DNA of 64,000 nucleotides from Dryococelus australis (GCA_029891345.1 CM056998.1:174106239-174170238), one strand, 5' to 3'; shown: positions 10,284-22,640, numbered from the stretch's first letter. Translations and numbers: made by a program. Notes: generated from the sequence alone by a model not told the origin.

Positions 10284-12243
10284 TGACGTGTACCACGCAT
10301 CCCGACCAAGACCGCTCACCACGTCATCAGCGCTCTACACTCACATTCACCAAGCTGCCTCCAGAATACAACAATATGTCATTGTATGTTCGAAATGGTG
10401 CCTCAGCCGCAATAGTGAAGAGGTTCATGCACATGTAAATTATTGTATTTTATTTATTTTTCTCTCCCATGGTTATAGTTTTTTAATTAGTGTCAGTGCG
10501 AAGTTATTTACAAATTAAGGCTTGCTTTATTTTTATTTAATTGTGTGCCTAACATGTGTGCTACGTGATTTTTAGGGTATGTTTACATAGTGAGTGTGTT
10601 AACTTGCACCTAGGCCAAGCGTGTAATTGTTTTGTAGATGTGTCAAAAGTATGCGTAATAATTATTGAGTATATTGTTTTGTATGTAAAGGTTGTGTGAA
10701 ATATAATTCATTTAATCAGTGTTTTCGATTGTGTTCCAACCACCATGCACCAACTGCATTAGGCACCACATGATTAACATGGTAAGTCAGTGGAAATTCC
10801 AATCGATATTCCAGTGCAACATTAATGCAATTAAAGAGTGTAGTTTGTTTAGTTTCAAGAGTGTTTTTAAATTTATTTGAGATTAAAGTGTTCATAAATT
10901 AGTGTGCACACAACATGAATCAGATAAACAGAATCCATGTAAATCACTTTTGCCATTGCACAGAATAACATAGAAAATTATTATTTTCATACTTGTCGCC
11001 ATCACTGTCCATCCCATCCTTTGCTTAGAAATGCGCTGTAATAATAATAAGTCAGTACTAGACAGTAGTATCTCGTACCAGTGGCAGTAACATGTCAGAA
11101 CATTGAGGTTAGGTGAACCTTAGTCCATAAGCAGTCCGCCATAAGAGTCGAACACAGGGCAAGCTAACATTACCTTTTTATTAACTCATTTAATAAGGAT
11201 GTTTACATAGTTTTTATTATTCACAACGTAATGTACAGGTATAAATTAGACTACAGCGGTGGTAGTATTTAAAAGGGCGGCATTTATAAACACAATATAA
11301 TGTGTGCCAAGATAGGCATTTTGTACACAATAATGATAAGTCATGCAGCAAGTCAACCTACAAAAGGAATGCAATTTTATATTATATATATTCTTTAATA
11401 TTATTTTCAGTGACAATTGTAAGTGTTCATACAATGTATCACTTCATCATCATATGTCAACCCCCAGCCATTTCATTATAATTCATTAGAAAATTATAAT
11501 TAACTACTTTCTCATCAAGATGTGGGAATGGCCAGCTACTGAGAGAGCTGCTCGCCATACCATAGGTTAGTAGCGTCATCGCCTCACAGCTGAGTTGACA
11601 TACGAGTCGCGTCCTCCCTGGATCATCATGTTCAGACTTCTCATTTAGTGTATCAATAGTCAATTATGTAATTTCGTAACTCTGTTACAGCTTTCCATCT
11701 GGGGAGTGAGCTACTCTGAAACCCAGCTCATGTTGTATAACACTGGGGCATAATGTTTCATCATAAATCATTGAATAGGCATTCATGCCCCTTTGCTGTT
11801 TAAGTGTACCCCGTTATTGAGTACGATGTATAAAATGTCTGCCTCGCATGGGGAAGTTACACAAATATAACATAATCGTCGCTAAATCACGTCTTTTTAT
11901 CTGTTTTGGTCGTGTGTCTACCACTTAACCTATTTTCATACTTAATATAAAATATAGGCATGGGAATGGTCGCAACAGTTCCCGTCATATTTTGGACGAG
12001 CATATAGAGTGAGCTCTGATATTCTCTACTAGACAAGGCATAAATGGATTATAGCTCATCATTCAGCAATAGCATCAACTGACATGGAGCATCAGGGCGC
12101 CAATTTAGTGAGAACAGCCCATGACCCACATCAGAATCACGTGTTCTCGACTGAGTGAGGACCGGCTCCCACCTACTAACCATGAACCCCACAGCCATTC
12201 ATCCTTACCTAATTAATTTTCCCTGATGGCCGAATCACAGTCA
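10284..12243 (+). repeat. 5' LTR of element B (1.96 kb)
   Basis: Starts TGACGTGTACCACGCATCC at 10284 and ends near CACAGTCA at 12243. The matching repeat downstream ends at 21531 with the same terminal bases. The first 150 bases also match the LTR start at 17982. A block at about 10940-11665 is far more conserved between the two copies than its flanks. No target-site duplication was seen (CATGC before the LTR, AGTAA after 21531). Confidence 0.8.
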
Positions 12244-13260
12244 CTTCAAGTGTCACCCGCACGTGTGGCTTTTTTCGCACACCATGCATCCTGCATAACC
12301 CATGTTACCTTTTTCTAATGCTAAAATTTTCCAACAACTAAATTTACATGTTTTTATCATTGTACCAAGTGTCCTTGGCCTTATTTCAAGCGTCCCAAGT
12401 CCGCATAACCACATGCAACCACGTATGTTTACGAGTGTAGTATTCAGTTGAACCCTCGGGTTCCCATCAGTTTACTACTGGCGAAACAATTTTCCTAAGT
12501 ATTCATTGTTCCAGACATGTTTTTTCCGGATCTTCACAGCAAAGGAATCCTCAACATATCTATAGCAACAGTTTAGGCACCAAGAAATTCGGCATTGTTT
12601 AACACATCGGAGAAGTCGCCGTCTCGGAACAGCTACCAGAGCCTTGGCATCAGCCAATGCCACCATTTTCTCGCGCTCCATCGCTGATGTTTACGCCCTG
12701 CATAAATCAAAGGATTAAAAACCCAGTGTGCCTGTCAATTTTGTATTTGTGCAAACCTGTCGATACAAGCATTCAACAGTCATCATCGAATTTTTAAAAG
12801 ACACTTAGAAAATGTGCAAACACAACACAGTGTGATGGATTTGGGACAGCCAACCTAGTATGTGGACATTGTTTCCACCTATATAAAGAGTGGAGATTAT
12901 CATCGCGGGAACACGAGACATTGGGAAATCAGCATTATATCAAGTGCATGCATTGATTTCAGGACACAGCCAACCGAGATAAACACCCACGGATGAACCT
13001 TCAAATGTAACAAACATCAGTGTTTCCCAAAATACAGTGACGAGCTGAAACACACCAATAACTGGAAGTAGACATGTGTGGAGACATTTTTAGCAAGGTT
13101 GCCAAAGAAAAATGTGATGCACTACAGTTAACAGTGCCACGCCCACCATTATCATTGCGGGAGCAACGTCTGCTGAGACACCACTCGCACATTGACCTCT
13201 GCTTCTACAGGAAGTGCTGAACAGCCAAAGAAACCAGCCCAGTCAGAAAAGCCGCGAACC
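12244..13260 (+). other. Leader of element B
   Basis: About 1 kb between the 5' LTR and the capsid block. In copies C, D and E this interval encodes the cysteine-rich N-terminus and PHD-type fingers. In B I cannot find a convincing equivalent. Either it has decayed or B belongs to a sublineage without it. A 68-codon frame on the opposite strand (12475-12681) is antisense to the element and carries no known motif. Confidence 0.45.
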
Positions 13261-13264
13261 AGAG

Positions 13265-13880
13265 CCACAGTATGGTACACCAACTATGTTTTAATCACTG
13301 CCGACTTATTCGGCGACAACAAATGAAGACCCAATCGCCTTCATACAAGATTGTAAAAACTGCCTTCGCCCTTACGGAGTTGACTAAGAAGACTGGGCCA
13401 ACTGTGTGGGTAAACGATTCTACGGCGATGCCAGGGCTTGGTGGAGTTGCATCACCCACTACAGCATGACATGAGAAAAACTTCGAAACAACTTCACCAG
13501 TCTATTCGCAAATACGTTCACATCACTATGAGCCAGAAGCCAGGTTGTCCTGGAGAAACAGGGAGAGGAGTACTTCTACGACTTCGTCACACAGAAGATA
13601 AGCTTAGTGAGCGTCCACCCTCCGGATTTGTCACTCAAGGATATTCTCGAGGTAATTGCTGGATCCGCACCTGCGGAATATCGCGCCGCACTGGCCCCGC
13701 CAATATATACCACGGAGAGTGACTTCAGACACACCGTGATGTTGCTCGACACAAGTGTTTCAGCTCAGCCGCGCCATGAACATGTCAGTGCACAAACATG
13801 CTGCGAACAGACTCAGTCAACCGTCAAGCAGCCAGAACCGAGTAAAACAGTAAAGAAAAACCACCCAGTCTGAACATCAA
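13265..13880 (+). pseudogene. Element B Gag capsid
   Basis: Capsid region recognised by comparison with A, C and E. SLPTYSATTNEDPIAFIQDC is near 13288-13350, CVGKRFYGDARAWWS is near 13408-13455, and PPDLSLKDILEVIAGSAPAE is near 13618-13677. At least two frame changes separate these blocks. The region after 13880 up to the protease is proline- and lysine-rich with no clear zinc knuckle. Gag forms the particle that packages the element RNA; this copy is dead. Confidence 0.7.
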
Positions 13881-14179
13881 CAAATTACATAACCTCAAAA
13901 ACGAAGTCGGTGCAGCCAACATCTGCCAGTTTTTACATGTCATGTTTTTCTGGAGGACCCCACCAACCACCCCCTCCCTGTCAGTGCGGTTGCCCTCATT
14001 AGAACACTGAGTTTACGATGCGGGCCGACAATGAGCAACTGCAGGAGAATCCGAACCAAATACAGCCGGGAAAAAGAAAGAAGGGGTAGAGCAGCCTGAC
14101 ATCACTCACTCCACAGCAACCAAAGATGCGCCAAAACCGACACCGCAACAAGTACTGCTATCCCAAATCATCAAATATA

Positions 14180-14900
14180 AGAGTAGTTTTATCAGTATTG
14201 CGGTCCTCATAAATCAAACACCATACAGAGCGCTCATCGATACAGCTCCCTCCCACGACTTCATCCAGACGAATTTGATAAATGTTAGCAAAATTGAACC
14301 CACCCAGCAGATAGTATAGCTAGCCACTCAGCAACACACAGGAGAAATCACCAGTGAAATAAAAATTACTGTACCCATTCGAGACATGGAGACCATAACC
14401 ACCACCTTCATATTGGATGACTTCCACAAAGACTTCATTCTCGGCATTTCTTGGATGGCCGAGAAAAATACAGTAGTAGAACCTGCAGCACGACGGATCC
14501 ATTTCGGCAACAAGGAACATCGAACGGTCTACAATTTGGATCCCCAACCAGCTGGGAAACCGCCTGCCATATTACTAGGCAGGTATGTGTTCACAGTAGC
14601 AGACCCATTGCGCCTTACAACCATCGCAGAACACAGCATCGAACTAACAGACAAGTCCTTTTATGATAGTCGCCGGAGATACTACCCACACCAAATCAAA
14701 ATCGTCAAGGAACAGATAGAGAGGCTAGAGAAAGGGATGATCGAATCGTCAGAAAGCACCTACAATTCCGCCATTAGACTCGCCCCCCAAGAAAGATGGG
14801 ACTTGGAGGTTTGGTGTAGATTTCAGACGTCTCAATGTAGTCGTCAACAGCGCACCACCACTGTGCATACACGTCAGAGATGCACTCAACACCTTGGAGC
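14180..14900 (+). pseudogene. Element B protease and RT N-terminus
   Basis: The protease begins with YRALIDTAPSHDFIQTNLIN near 14220-14280; the active site reads DTA. A stop follows, then an open stretch from 14386 with KDFILGISWMAEKNTVVEPA and the closing block EHRTVYN near 14517-14537. The RT N-terminus continues with AEHSIELTDKSFYDSRRRYY and EQIERLEKGMIESSESTYNS, then IRLAPQERW near 14770-14800. A frame change there separates it from the RT palm. The same order is seen in E. Confidence 0.8.
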
Positions 14901-15577
14901 ATGCGAAGATCCTCACCACTATAGACCTTCGTAGTGGCTACTGTCAAATCTCAGTCTGGCCCAGTGATCGCCACAAGACAGCATTTACAGCCCCTGATGG
15001 TCGCCACTTCCAGTTCTGTGAGAAGCCTTTAGGACTGAAGTATACGCCATCAATGTTCCAGTCCATGAGGGTAAGTGTGTTAGACAGCCTCGTTGGGGAG
15101 TGTGCACTGGCCTACCTCGATGATGTTATTATCTGGTCCGAGTCATGGATGGATCACATTCATCATCTCTTGTTAGTGCTGGAGTGCCTTGCCATAAACG
15201 GACTCACCTGCACCAATAGAAAGTGTCACATTGGTATGCCAAGTATTCAGTTCGTCTGGCACATCATGGACAAGAACAGGAGCAGGTCAACGCCTGATCA
15301 ATTACAGCTGATAGAGAAATATCCAGCTCCCACGACACATAGACAGGTTAGAAAGTTTTTCGGACTTGTGAACTGGTTACGAATGTATATTCCAGAGTTC
15401 GCCCTCATAACTACACCCCTCACCACACTCAAGTCACCTAACATATGTTTTGATGGCAGGCTGAACAACAAGAAAGTTTTGAATATTAAAAATGCATTAC
15501 AGCAGTGTACATCACTCACCAGATATGACCCTATGAATGATTACATGTGCAAACCTATGCAAGCAAGAAGGGACTAG
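14850..15577 (+). pseudogene. Element B RT catalytic domain
   Basis: RT palm and thumb in a 227-codon stretch starting at 14894. Motifs in order: LTTIDLRSGYCQISV (first catalytic Asp, near 14910), TAFTAPDGRHFQF, PLGLKYTPSMFQ and the catalytic box YLDDVIIWSE near 15113-15145. The thumb follows as CHIGMPSIQFVWHIM and VRKFFGLVNWLRMYIPEFAL near 15340-15405. The two aspartates of the YLDD box are intact. The open part ends at a stop at 15575, and RNase H resumes in another frame. It synthesises element cDNA in active relatives. Confidence 0.85.
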
Positions 15578-15935
15578 GGGTGGTGCTGTTCCAGCTAGCA
15601 GACAATGGGTCATGTCACATCCTGGACTTCAGCAACGTGAAATTCGGCCCAGTAGAGCAGCGATATGATGTCAATGAAAGAGAATGTCTGGCACTAGTGT
15701 GGAGTTTCAAGACATACCGGCCACTCCGCAGAGACAATCGCTGCCTACTATGGCTGCATTCCATGAAAAAAAAAAAAAAAAAAAAAAGCTGCAGTAAACT
15801 GACCCGCTGGGCGCTGTTACTTCAAGCATATGACTTAGAAGTACAACATGTGGCCGAGGAAGAAAATCATATGGCCGACCACCTTTCCTGCATGCCAGGA
15901 AACACTGTACCACAGGATGAAGAGGAGTGGGAAAA
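15540..15935 (+). pseudogene. Element B RNase H with A-tract
   Basis: RNase H readable as YASKKGLGVVLFQLAD near 15550, then RYDVNERECLALVWSFKTYR near 15660-15720, then LTRWALLLQAYDLEVQHV near 15798-15850 and the linker NHMADHLSCMP. A run of 22 A (15766-15787) inside the frame encodes a lysine stretch where copy C has no such insert. It keeps the frame open but would distort the fold. The same linker block appears in element C as LLLQTYDIVVEDVPGKKNEL. Confidence 0.8.
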
Positions 15936-16155
15936 CATTCTCCTCCCCCCTCCACCAACTACTCACAGCGACATGTCAACATCACTGTGCCATCCAACAT
16001 CCAGTGTTCCAACATCACAGCCCTACCAGTGGTGCCACCACTTGACCAGGTACATGCATTTGTAGTGAAAAAACAGGCTGAGTGTCCAACCACGTTGAAA
16101 TGGAAACAGTTGTGTGAACAGCAAACGGTGGACAGGTGGTGTATGAGAGACAGTT

Positions 16156-17230
16156 GTGTGGAATTCCTGGGTACACAGAAACAGCGAAAATTGGAGAGTT
16201 TATGTACCAGCCACTGCTTGCGAAATTGTATTAAACTATTCACATTCCAATAACCTCACCAGTCACCCAGGAACTTCCCAGACGAAACACGACATCCTCC
16301 ATTATTTTTATTGGCCAGGCGTAGCTACACACGTATGGCAGCTCATTCGTGAATATGTGACGTGTAATTGGTACAAAAGTAGGCGCACAGATGGCAACCA
16401 GCAACAGCCCCCACAATTATTAACTGAACCATTTGAGACCGTAGTACTGGATCTAATGGGCCCCTATCCAAGCACTTCGACGGGGAAAATGTCCATTGTT
16501 GTGGTCACATATCTCTTTTCCCGCTGGACTGAAGCCTATCCAGTGTCGAAAACGCCAGCCAGGACAGTAGGGAAAGTGATCGAAAATGAGTTTTCTCCCG
16601 CTGGGAGTACCCAAGAACATTTCTGACAGATATCTGGACCCAATTTATGGGACGAATGTGGAGGGAGTTTTGCACAAAATGGGTCATGCATCACTTATCA
16701 CCCACGTGCCAACCCACTGAACACAGAAACCTAAGATCAAAAAACCTAGTTACGACTGTGCATGGGTGACCAACACAATCTCTGGGCTGAACAGCTGCCA
16801 GCCACTTTGTTTACACTGCGAATGAGGACAAGCGAGGTAACAGTAAAAACTCCCCCACAGGTACTCGAAGGCTGTGACCTTCCCCTGCTGGGAGAGTTCA
16901 CAAGCAGAATGAGGAGGCAAGACAACAACACAGATGAAGGGGTAAGCCGGTAAGTCAGGAGGTAGCATGCGATGTGAGAAGCGAAAGAGAACCAGTGCTG
17001 CTACTAAGTCCGCTGGCTACTAAACACCACATGTCCCCAGCTTCCTCTCCACATTGGTTAGCATGTGTACATATGGTCACACCCACAATCAGCCAGGCTG
17101 AAAGGTTTTTGCACTAGATTTGTAGAGAAGTGGAGTGGGCCACGTAACATCACTCAGGTTCTGGGAGATGCATGCTACAAAGTTCGACTGAACCCAAGAT
17201 GAGCAGCAATCTTTCATTGGCACCCACTAC
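16156..17230 (+). pseudogene. Element B integrase
   Basis: The zinc domain is partly preserved (SHSNNLTSHPGTSQTK, DILHYFYWPGVATHVW, then VTCNWYKS), but the first Cys of the C-x2-C pair is lost. The catalytic core shows VVLDLMGPYPSTSTGKMSIV with FSRWTEAYPVSKTPA near 16440-16560, carrying the first Asp. The later core is broken. A C-terminal gypsy block EKWSGPRNITQVLGDACYKV lies near 17125-17185 in another frame. Integrase inserts the cDNA into the genome; this copy cannot. Confidence 0.75.
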
Positions 17231-17234
17231 AGCA

Positions 17235-17966
17235 AGCAAGTACCGGTGCTGCGACGCTTGGTGCCGAGACACTTCGCCCGATGAAAACATAGGCAGAACA
17301 GATCACCTAAGCTCCACCAACAAAAGCAGTGTTGCATCACAACAACAACACCAACAACACAACACTGTGCGAGACACGCCCACCACTGCGAAGCTCGATG
17401 TGTTTGCATCCACAAGGGCACTGACAGGTGATAGCATGCCTGCCAGCATTGTACCACTACTCATGTAGCAACCCTTGTGTTATGACGTCAGGTGTGACGA
17501 ACCAGGGAGGCCGGCCCTGCCTGATGGTGTCACAATGCCTGTAATACACCCTGCTGCTTCGATCTCAAAAGCATAATCATCATCATTAATGGGACCATCG
17601 ATGTACGAGCAAGGAGACATGCTAGCGCACGATGGAGGGCACATTTGCACTCCAAGCCGATGCTGCCCGCACCACACCGCAAGCAGCAGTACCAGTGACG
17701 AGTCGGGGACAGAGGAGAATCCCTCCCCTCAATGCCACTCCAAGCAGGCTCATCCCATTCGGCATGTAGCATGCACAAAATGTGGGCATTCGCCAATACC
17801 TATCGAAGCCATCATGACACCGCCACACATCAAAACAACAGCCCAAGTCATCATGTCCCCAGCAGCCGACAAGAAGATATCATCTGCATCCATGCAACGA
17901 ACTTCGACCACCGGTGTGGTGCTGTACGACATAAGGAAGGGAGCTTCGACGAGTAAACTGCCTCAA
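17235..17966 (+). other. Element B region after integrase
   Basis: About 730 bases between the integrase C-terminus and the polypurine tract. It is C/A-rich with CAACAA runs near 17340-17365 and short open frames without recognised motifs. It could be 3' untranslated sequence or a lost envelope-position frame. I see no signal peptide, membrane segment or cleavage motif that would support an envelope. Confidence 0.45.
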
Positions 17967-17969
17967 AAT

Positions 17970-17981
17970 GAAGGGGGCATT
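17970..17981 (+). promoter_or_regulatory. Polypurine tract of element B
   Basis: GAAGGGGGCATT immediately before the LTR start TGACATGTGCC at 17982. Confidence 0.7.
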
Positions 17982-18085
17982 TGACATGTGCCATGCATAC
18001 TGACTAAGTCCGTTCACCACGTCATCAGCACTTAATATTCACATTCGCCGAGCAGCCACCAGAATACAGCAGTACATCAAGCTGA
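17982..18085 (+). repeat. Start of element B 3' LTR
   Basis: About 100 bases matching the first 100 bases of the 5' LTR (TGACATGTGCCATGC, then CACCACGTCATCAGC, then CCAGAATACA). Similarity stops abruptly after about 18085. Confidence 0.75.
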
Positions 18086-19558
18086 TGTGTTCCTGACATC
18101 CACATATCCCTTGTGCCCATTTGTTCCATTGCAGGCGCATTAACCACGCAGCAACTCTCGACCGATCGACATTATGTCGTGGTCTCGATCAGTGCAGATC
18201 GACAAGAATGGAATTTATGCTTTTCTTGCCAATCTGTAACCGCAGGTCATAATGTTTAACATTCATCTGAATAGGTAACTCTAGTGATGAATGGATATGT
18301 GGCCTAAATGAATGTGTCCTGTGAAGTCACGACTGTTAGAAGCAACAGCCATTGGAGGGAACACTGAGATAATTGGTGCGGCTTATTCCCTCAGCTTTCC
18401 GATGTGTGCGATATCGATGGGCCTGTGGCCGAATCCGGAGTGCGACATGGCTCGAAGTTGTGTCAAAAGATGGGGAATCTCATTCCCGCAGGAAGTGTAA
18501 AGTGGCGAGCGTCTCCCTAGCTGCATAAATTAATAGGAGCATTTTTAGGCATTTTAGCGGTGATTACACTATAATTAACTAGGGAAACCACCTCTGTAAT
18601 GAAATCTGTGTGTCGTCACAGCCATATACATTCCTGCTATTATAACAATTGCGACACACGTCGATTTTAATATGTTAATTATAAGAGTGTACATGTAATC
18701 ATCTATCAAGAATCAGCTACCTGAGGCATCATATCATTATTATCACCCTTTTAGTGCAGTGACATACTCGTGATATTACATTCTTAGCCATATCTGGGGC
18801 TCCGATTTTCATGGGTATGTCACCAGTGTGTTTTAGTTTAGTAATCATAATTATGTACGATGTCAATTTGATTTATCATGTTAGTTAGTAAGTTATATTT
18901 TTTCATGTTTTCATTTTTGGCACCATATTCGCCGGATGTGCTGCGAAGCCGACGCCATGTCGTTAGTCAGACTTCAGCACTCCAGACAACCGGCAAGGCA
19001 GGCGGTAAGCTCCACGTACCCCCCTTGGCAATTCAATCTAGGCTGCATTTTCTTTCATTGCAATAGTTAACATAACTCAGGAACATTTAAATACTTTTAG
19101 TTAGCCATGGGGAGGTCTCCCTGCATCCTAAAGTAGCATACCAGCTCCTCACGCACGGGACATGTTTTGTTACCTAACTCTAACTTACTGCTATGCCTTA
19201 CTTTCCACAGTAGTGACCACCAACAGGTCAAGAGTGCCGGGTCCGCTTGACCAAGGGTACGCATTTTCATGTGCAGCAACCTTTCATTGTACCTTTGCGG
19301 TAATAAAACAGTCATGCCATAATTAGATGTGTTTTATTGTATTAACACTCTAGAGTTCATCAGGTCCTGCGCCCTCATAGAAGCATCAACTTTAAAGTTA
19401 TTTTCAGTGTATGTTTTGTATTTACGGGGCCTGCCTCCCTCAAGCAGAGTATATTTAGTGTTGATATAGGCGTGCGAAGTGGCCGACAGCTTCGCCCCAA
19501 AGGAACTATTTTACAATCAACATAATTTAAATGACAATTAAATTAACTCACCTTCATA
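18086..19558. other. Unassigned 1.5 kb within the B 3' LTR
   Basis: Sequence absent from the 5' LTR. It separates the short LTR start at 17982 from the near full-length LTR that resumes at about 19.56-19.70 kb. Open frames are at most 70 codons and show no motif. I could not find inverted ends or a tail, so it may be an old insertion or divergent LTR. Confidence 0.45.
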
Positions 19559-21531
19559 TTGACCATGTATCCACAGTCGCCATAACCCGTCGGCCATACA
19601 AACCCATTCAACATCGCTTCCAAGTGGGACAAGAACACATCACAGCACCTCTGGGCGGCGCAACGCGTCAAAGCATACATGCTTTGACCGCATTAGGTAG
19701 TGGAGTGGTTCATGAACTTGTAAATTATTGTTTATTTATTTATTTTGTACTGTTATTATTATTTTTTTAATTAGTGTCCGTGTGTGTTTATTTACAAATT
19801 AAGATGTGCTTTTCTTTTATTTCATTGTGTTCCTACACGTCTGCTATGTGATTTTTAGACTATGTTTACATAGTGAGGGTGTTAACCTGCACCTAGACTA
19901 AGAGAGTAATTATTTTGTAGATGTGTCAAAAGTATACATAATAATAATTGAGCCTTCTGTTTTCTATGTAAAGGCTGTATGTAATATTTACCATTAAATA
20001 AGTGTCTTCGATCATGTTACAACCACCATACACCAACTGCATTAGACACCACGTGATCTAACACGAAAAGTCAGTGGAAATGCCAAACAATATTCCAGTG
20101 CAACAGTAAGGTAATTAAAGTGTGATGTTTATTTAGTTTTAAGAGCGTTTTGAAATTTATTTGAAGTTAATGTGTTTATAACTTAATGCACACACACAAT
20201 GCATCATGTAAACAGAATCCACGCAAATCACTTTTGCCATTGCACAGAATAACATAGAAAATTATTATTTTCATACTTGTCGCCATCACTGTCCATCCCA
20301 TCCTTTGCTTAGAAATTCGCTGTAATAATAATAAGTCAGTACTAGACAGTAGTATCTCGTACCAGTGGCAGTAACATGTCAGAACATTGAGGTTAGGTGA
20401 ACCTTAGTCCATAAGCAGTCCGCCATAAGAGTCGAACACAGGGCAAGCTAACATTACCTTTTATTAACTCATTTAATAAGGATGTTTACATAGTTTTTAT
20501 TATTCACAGCGTAATGTACAGGTATAAATTAGACTACAGCGGTGGTAGTATTTAAAAGGGCGGCATTTATAAACACAATATAATGTGTGCCAAGATAGGC
20601 ATTTTGTACACAATAATGATAAGTCATGCAGCAAGTCAACCTACAAAAGGAATGCAATTTTATATTATATATATTCTTTAATATTATTTTCAGTGACAAA
20701 TGTAAGTGTTCATACAATGTATTACTTCATCATCATATGTCAACCCCCAGCCATTTCATTATAATTCATTAGAAAATTATAATTAACTACTTTCTCATCA
20801 AGATGTGGGAATGGCCAGCTACTGAGAGCGCTACTCGCCATGCCATAGGTTAGTAGCGTTATCGCCTCACAGCTGAGTTGACATACGAGTCGCGTCCACC
20901 CTGGATCATCATGTTCAGACTTCTCATTTAGTGTACCAATAGTCAATTATGAAATTTCGGAATCATGTAACAGATTTTCATCCATGGAGTTGAGTCACTC
21001 TGCAACCTAGCTCGTGTTGTATATGACTGGGGCATAATGTTTTCTCCATAAATCATTGTTTTGGTGCCCGTACCCTTTTACTATTTAAGTGTACTCCGTT
21101 ATTGAGTGGAGTGTATCAAATGTATGTGCTTCGCATGAGGGAGTTACACAAATATAACATGATCGTCGCTAAATCACATCATTTTTATTTGTTTTGGTCG
21201 CACCTCGACCACTTAACCCATTTTCGTACTTAATGTAAAATATAGGCATGGGAATGGCCGCAACAGTTCCCGTAATATTTTGGACGAGCATATAGAGGGA
21301 TAACTTATATCCTCTACAATATAAGGCATAACTGGATTATAGCTCAACATTAAGCAGCAGCATCGATTGACTACGAAGCTTAATGGTCTACTTTAGCACG
21401 AACGGCCGACAACACACATGAGAATCATGTGTTCTCTACTAAGCAAGGACTGGCACCCACCTGGTAACCATGAACCCCACAGCCATTCATCCTTACCTAA
21501 TTAATTTTCCCTGATGCCCGAATCACAGTCA
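19559..21531 (+). repeat. Second near full-length B-type LTR
   Basis: Colinear with 10.43-12.24 kb to the terminal CACAGTCA. If it starts at TGACCATGTATCC (19559), its length (1973) is almost that of the 5' LTR (1960). The core at about 20224-20948 differs from the other copy at only about a dozen positions by eye, while its flanks are clearly more divergent. Confidence 0.75.
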
Positions 21532-22079
21532 AGTAAATACGCACCATCTGTACATCTATTCCGAACCTAACCAGCCAGAAAGAAATACATGCCAAGTTGT
21601 TAGCCCACAAATCTACATCCTGGTTTTTCGAAAATGGGTTGCATTAGTAGTTTTTAAGTAGTTTTTCCATGTCACAGATTTCCAACTCGAACTGTTTAGT
21701 ATCAGTAATAGAAGAATTGCTGTATTGCAATAGTCATTGGTAAGTTGTTAGCAATTAAAATTGTGTTGTCAAGCAAGTTCACCGAATTACTCCAGTTCAG
21801 TTAGCTGTGGCGGTCAAAGTTTGATAAGTACTACAATTTCCGTCTCGCAAATGTTAGCCCAAACTCGCTGTCACTGACTAATTAAAATAGAGTTATCTCA
21901 GACAAGCTAAAAAAGAGTTTTCAAATATTTAATTTTTTTCAAGGTTTTATATATTTTTTTGTGTATAAACTACAAATTTTTTAGACAGATGTCAATCTAA
22001 AATACCTTACAAATTGTTTAGCATTACAGTACATTGGCAAGTAGGTTAGCTGACAGTGTGTTGATAAAATATTCAGCCT
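21532..22079. other. No gene recognised
   Basis: AT-rich spacer between the element B LTR and element C. No coding motif is seen on either strand. Confidence 0.5.
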
Positions 22080-22640
22080 CTACTTGACGCACCTGCTGAT
22101 GGCGAAAAGATACATAACCGAAATAACTCTTTCGTGCGATTCCGGTGGAAGGATCTTATTCCACTCTGCATCATCGTACACAACGACGTCTGGAATCGGC
22201 GCTCGTGATAACGCATTTGTAAGTTCATTCTTCTTCCCGGGGACGTCCTCTACAACGATGTCATACGTTTGTAGAAGCAACACCCAATGGGTAAGTTTAC
22301 TCCTTCATACTGCGTAACCAGACTAAAAAATGGTTATCTGTTCGCAGGGTAAATATTTGGTACATACTCTAAATATGCACAATATTTCTTTACTGCCCAG
22401 ACCACTGCTAAATATTCTCACATGTTCATGTTGTACCTTCTTACCGTATGGCCTAACTTTGCACTTTCGAAATCGATTTCATGCTTTTCCCCATCATCTG
22501 CACTTTAGTACAGAATCGCACCCAACCCCTCCTGGCTGGCATTGGTCTGCAAAAACAGTGGTTTTGTGGGGTCGTACCAAGCTAGTGTTGGGCATGTTCT
22601 GTAACACTCTTTGATTTCTTGAAAAGCCTGTTCTGCTTCA
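22080..22640 (-). pseudogene. Element C RNase H
   Basis: Starts with EAEQAFQEIKECYRTCPTLA near 22620-22560, then FLQTNASQEGLGAILY near 22545-22500, AKLGHTVRRYN, and EYLAVVWAVKKYCAYLEYV near 22410-22350. The RNase H/integrase linker LLLQTYDIVVEDVPGKKNEL is at 22280-22225. Stops and a frameshift occur between these. Strong match in order and spacing to element B. Confidence 0.75.

Larger units (their letters stand above)
10284..21531 (+). mobile_element. Gypsy element B with gag, PR, RT, RNH, IN
   Basis: The most complete member of the TGACGTGT lineage here. Order: 5' LTR, leader, Gag capsid, protease, RT with YLDD, RNase H, integrase with a C-terminal GPRNI-type block, polypurine tract, then LTR sequence. 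The 3' side is complex. A short LTR start at 17982 follows the polypurine tract, about 1.5 kb of unassigned sequence follows that, and a near full-length LTR runs from about 19.56 to 21.53 kb. All coding parts carry stops or frameshifts. Confidence 0.8.

Noticed and set aside
11246..11663. Two small minus-strand ORFs repeated at 20529-20946
   Set aside because: They lie in the high-identity LTR block, so their conservation is explained by the LTR duplication. No domain or start signal supports them.
12475..12681. Cys-rich minus-strand ORF (68 codons) as a zinc-finger protein
   Set aside because: It is antisense to element B's leader, its cysteine spacing fits no known finger, and no related frame appears in other copies.
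17235..17960. Envelope gene of element B
   Set aside because: No signal peptide, furin-like site or membrane anchor can be seen; frames are short and C/A-rich.
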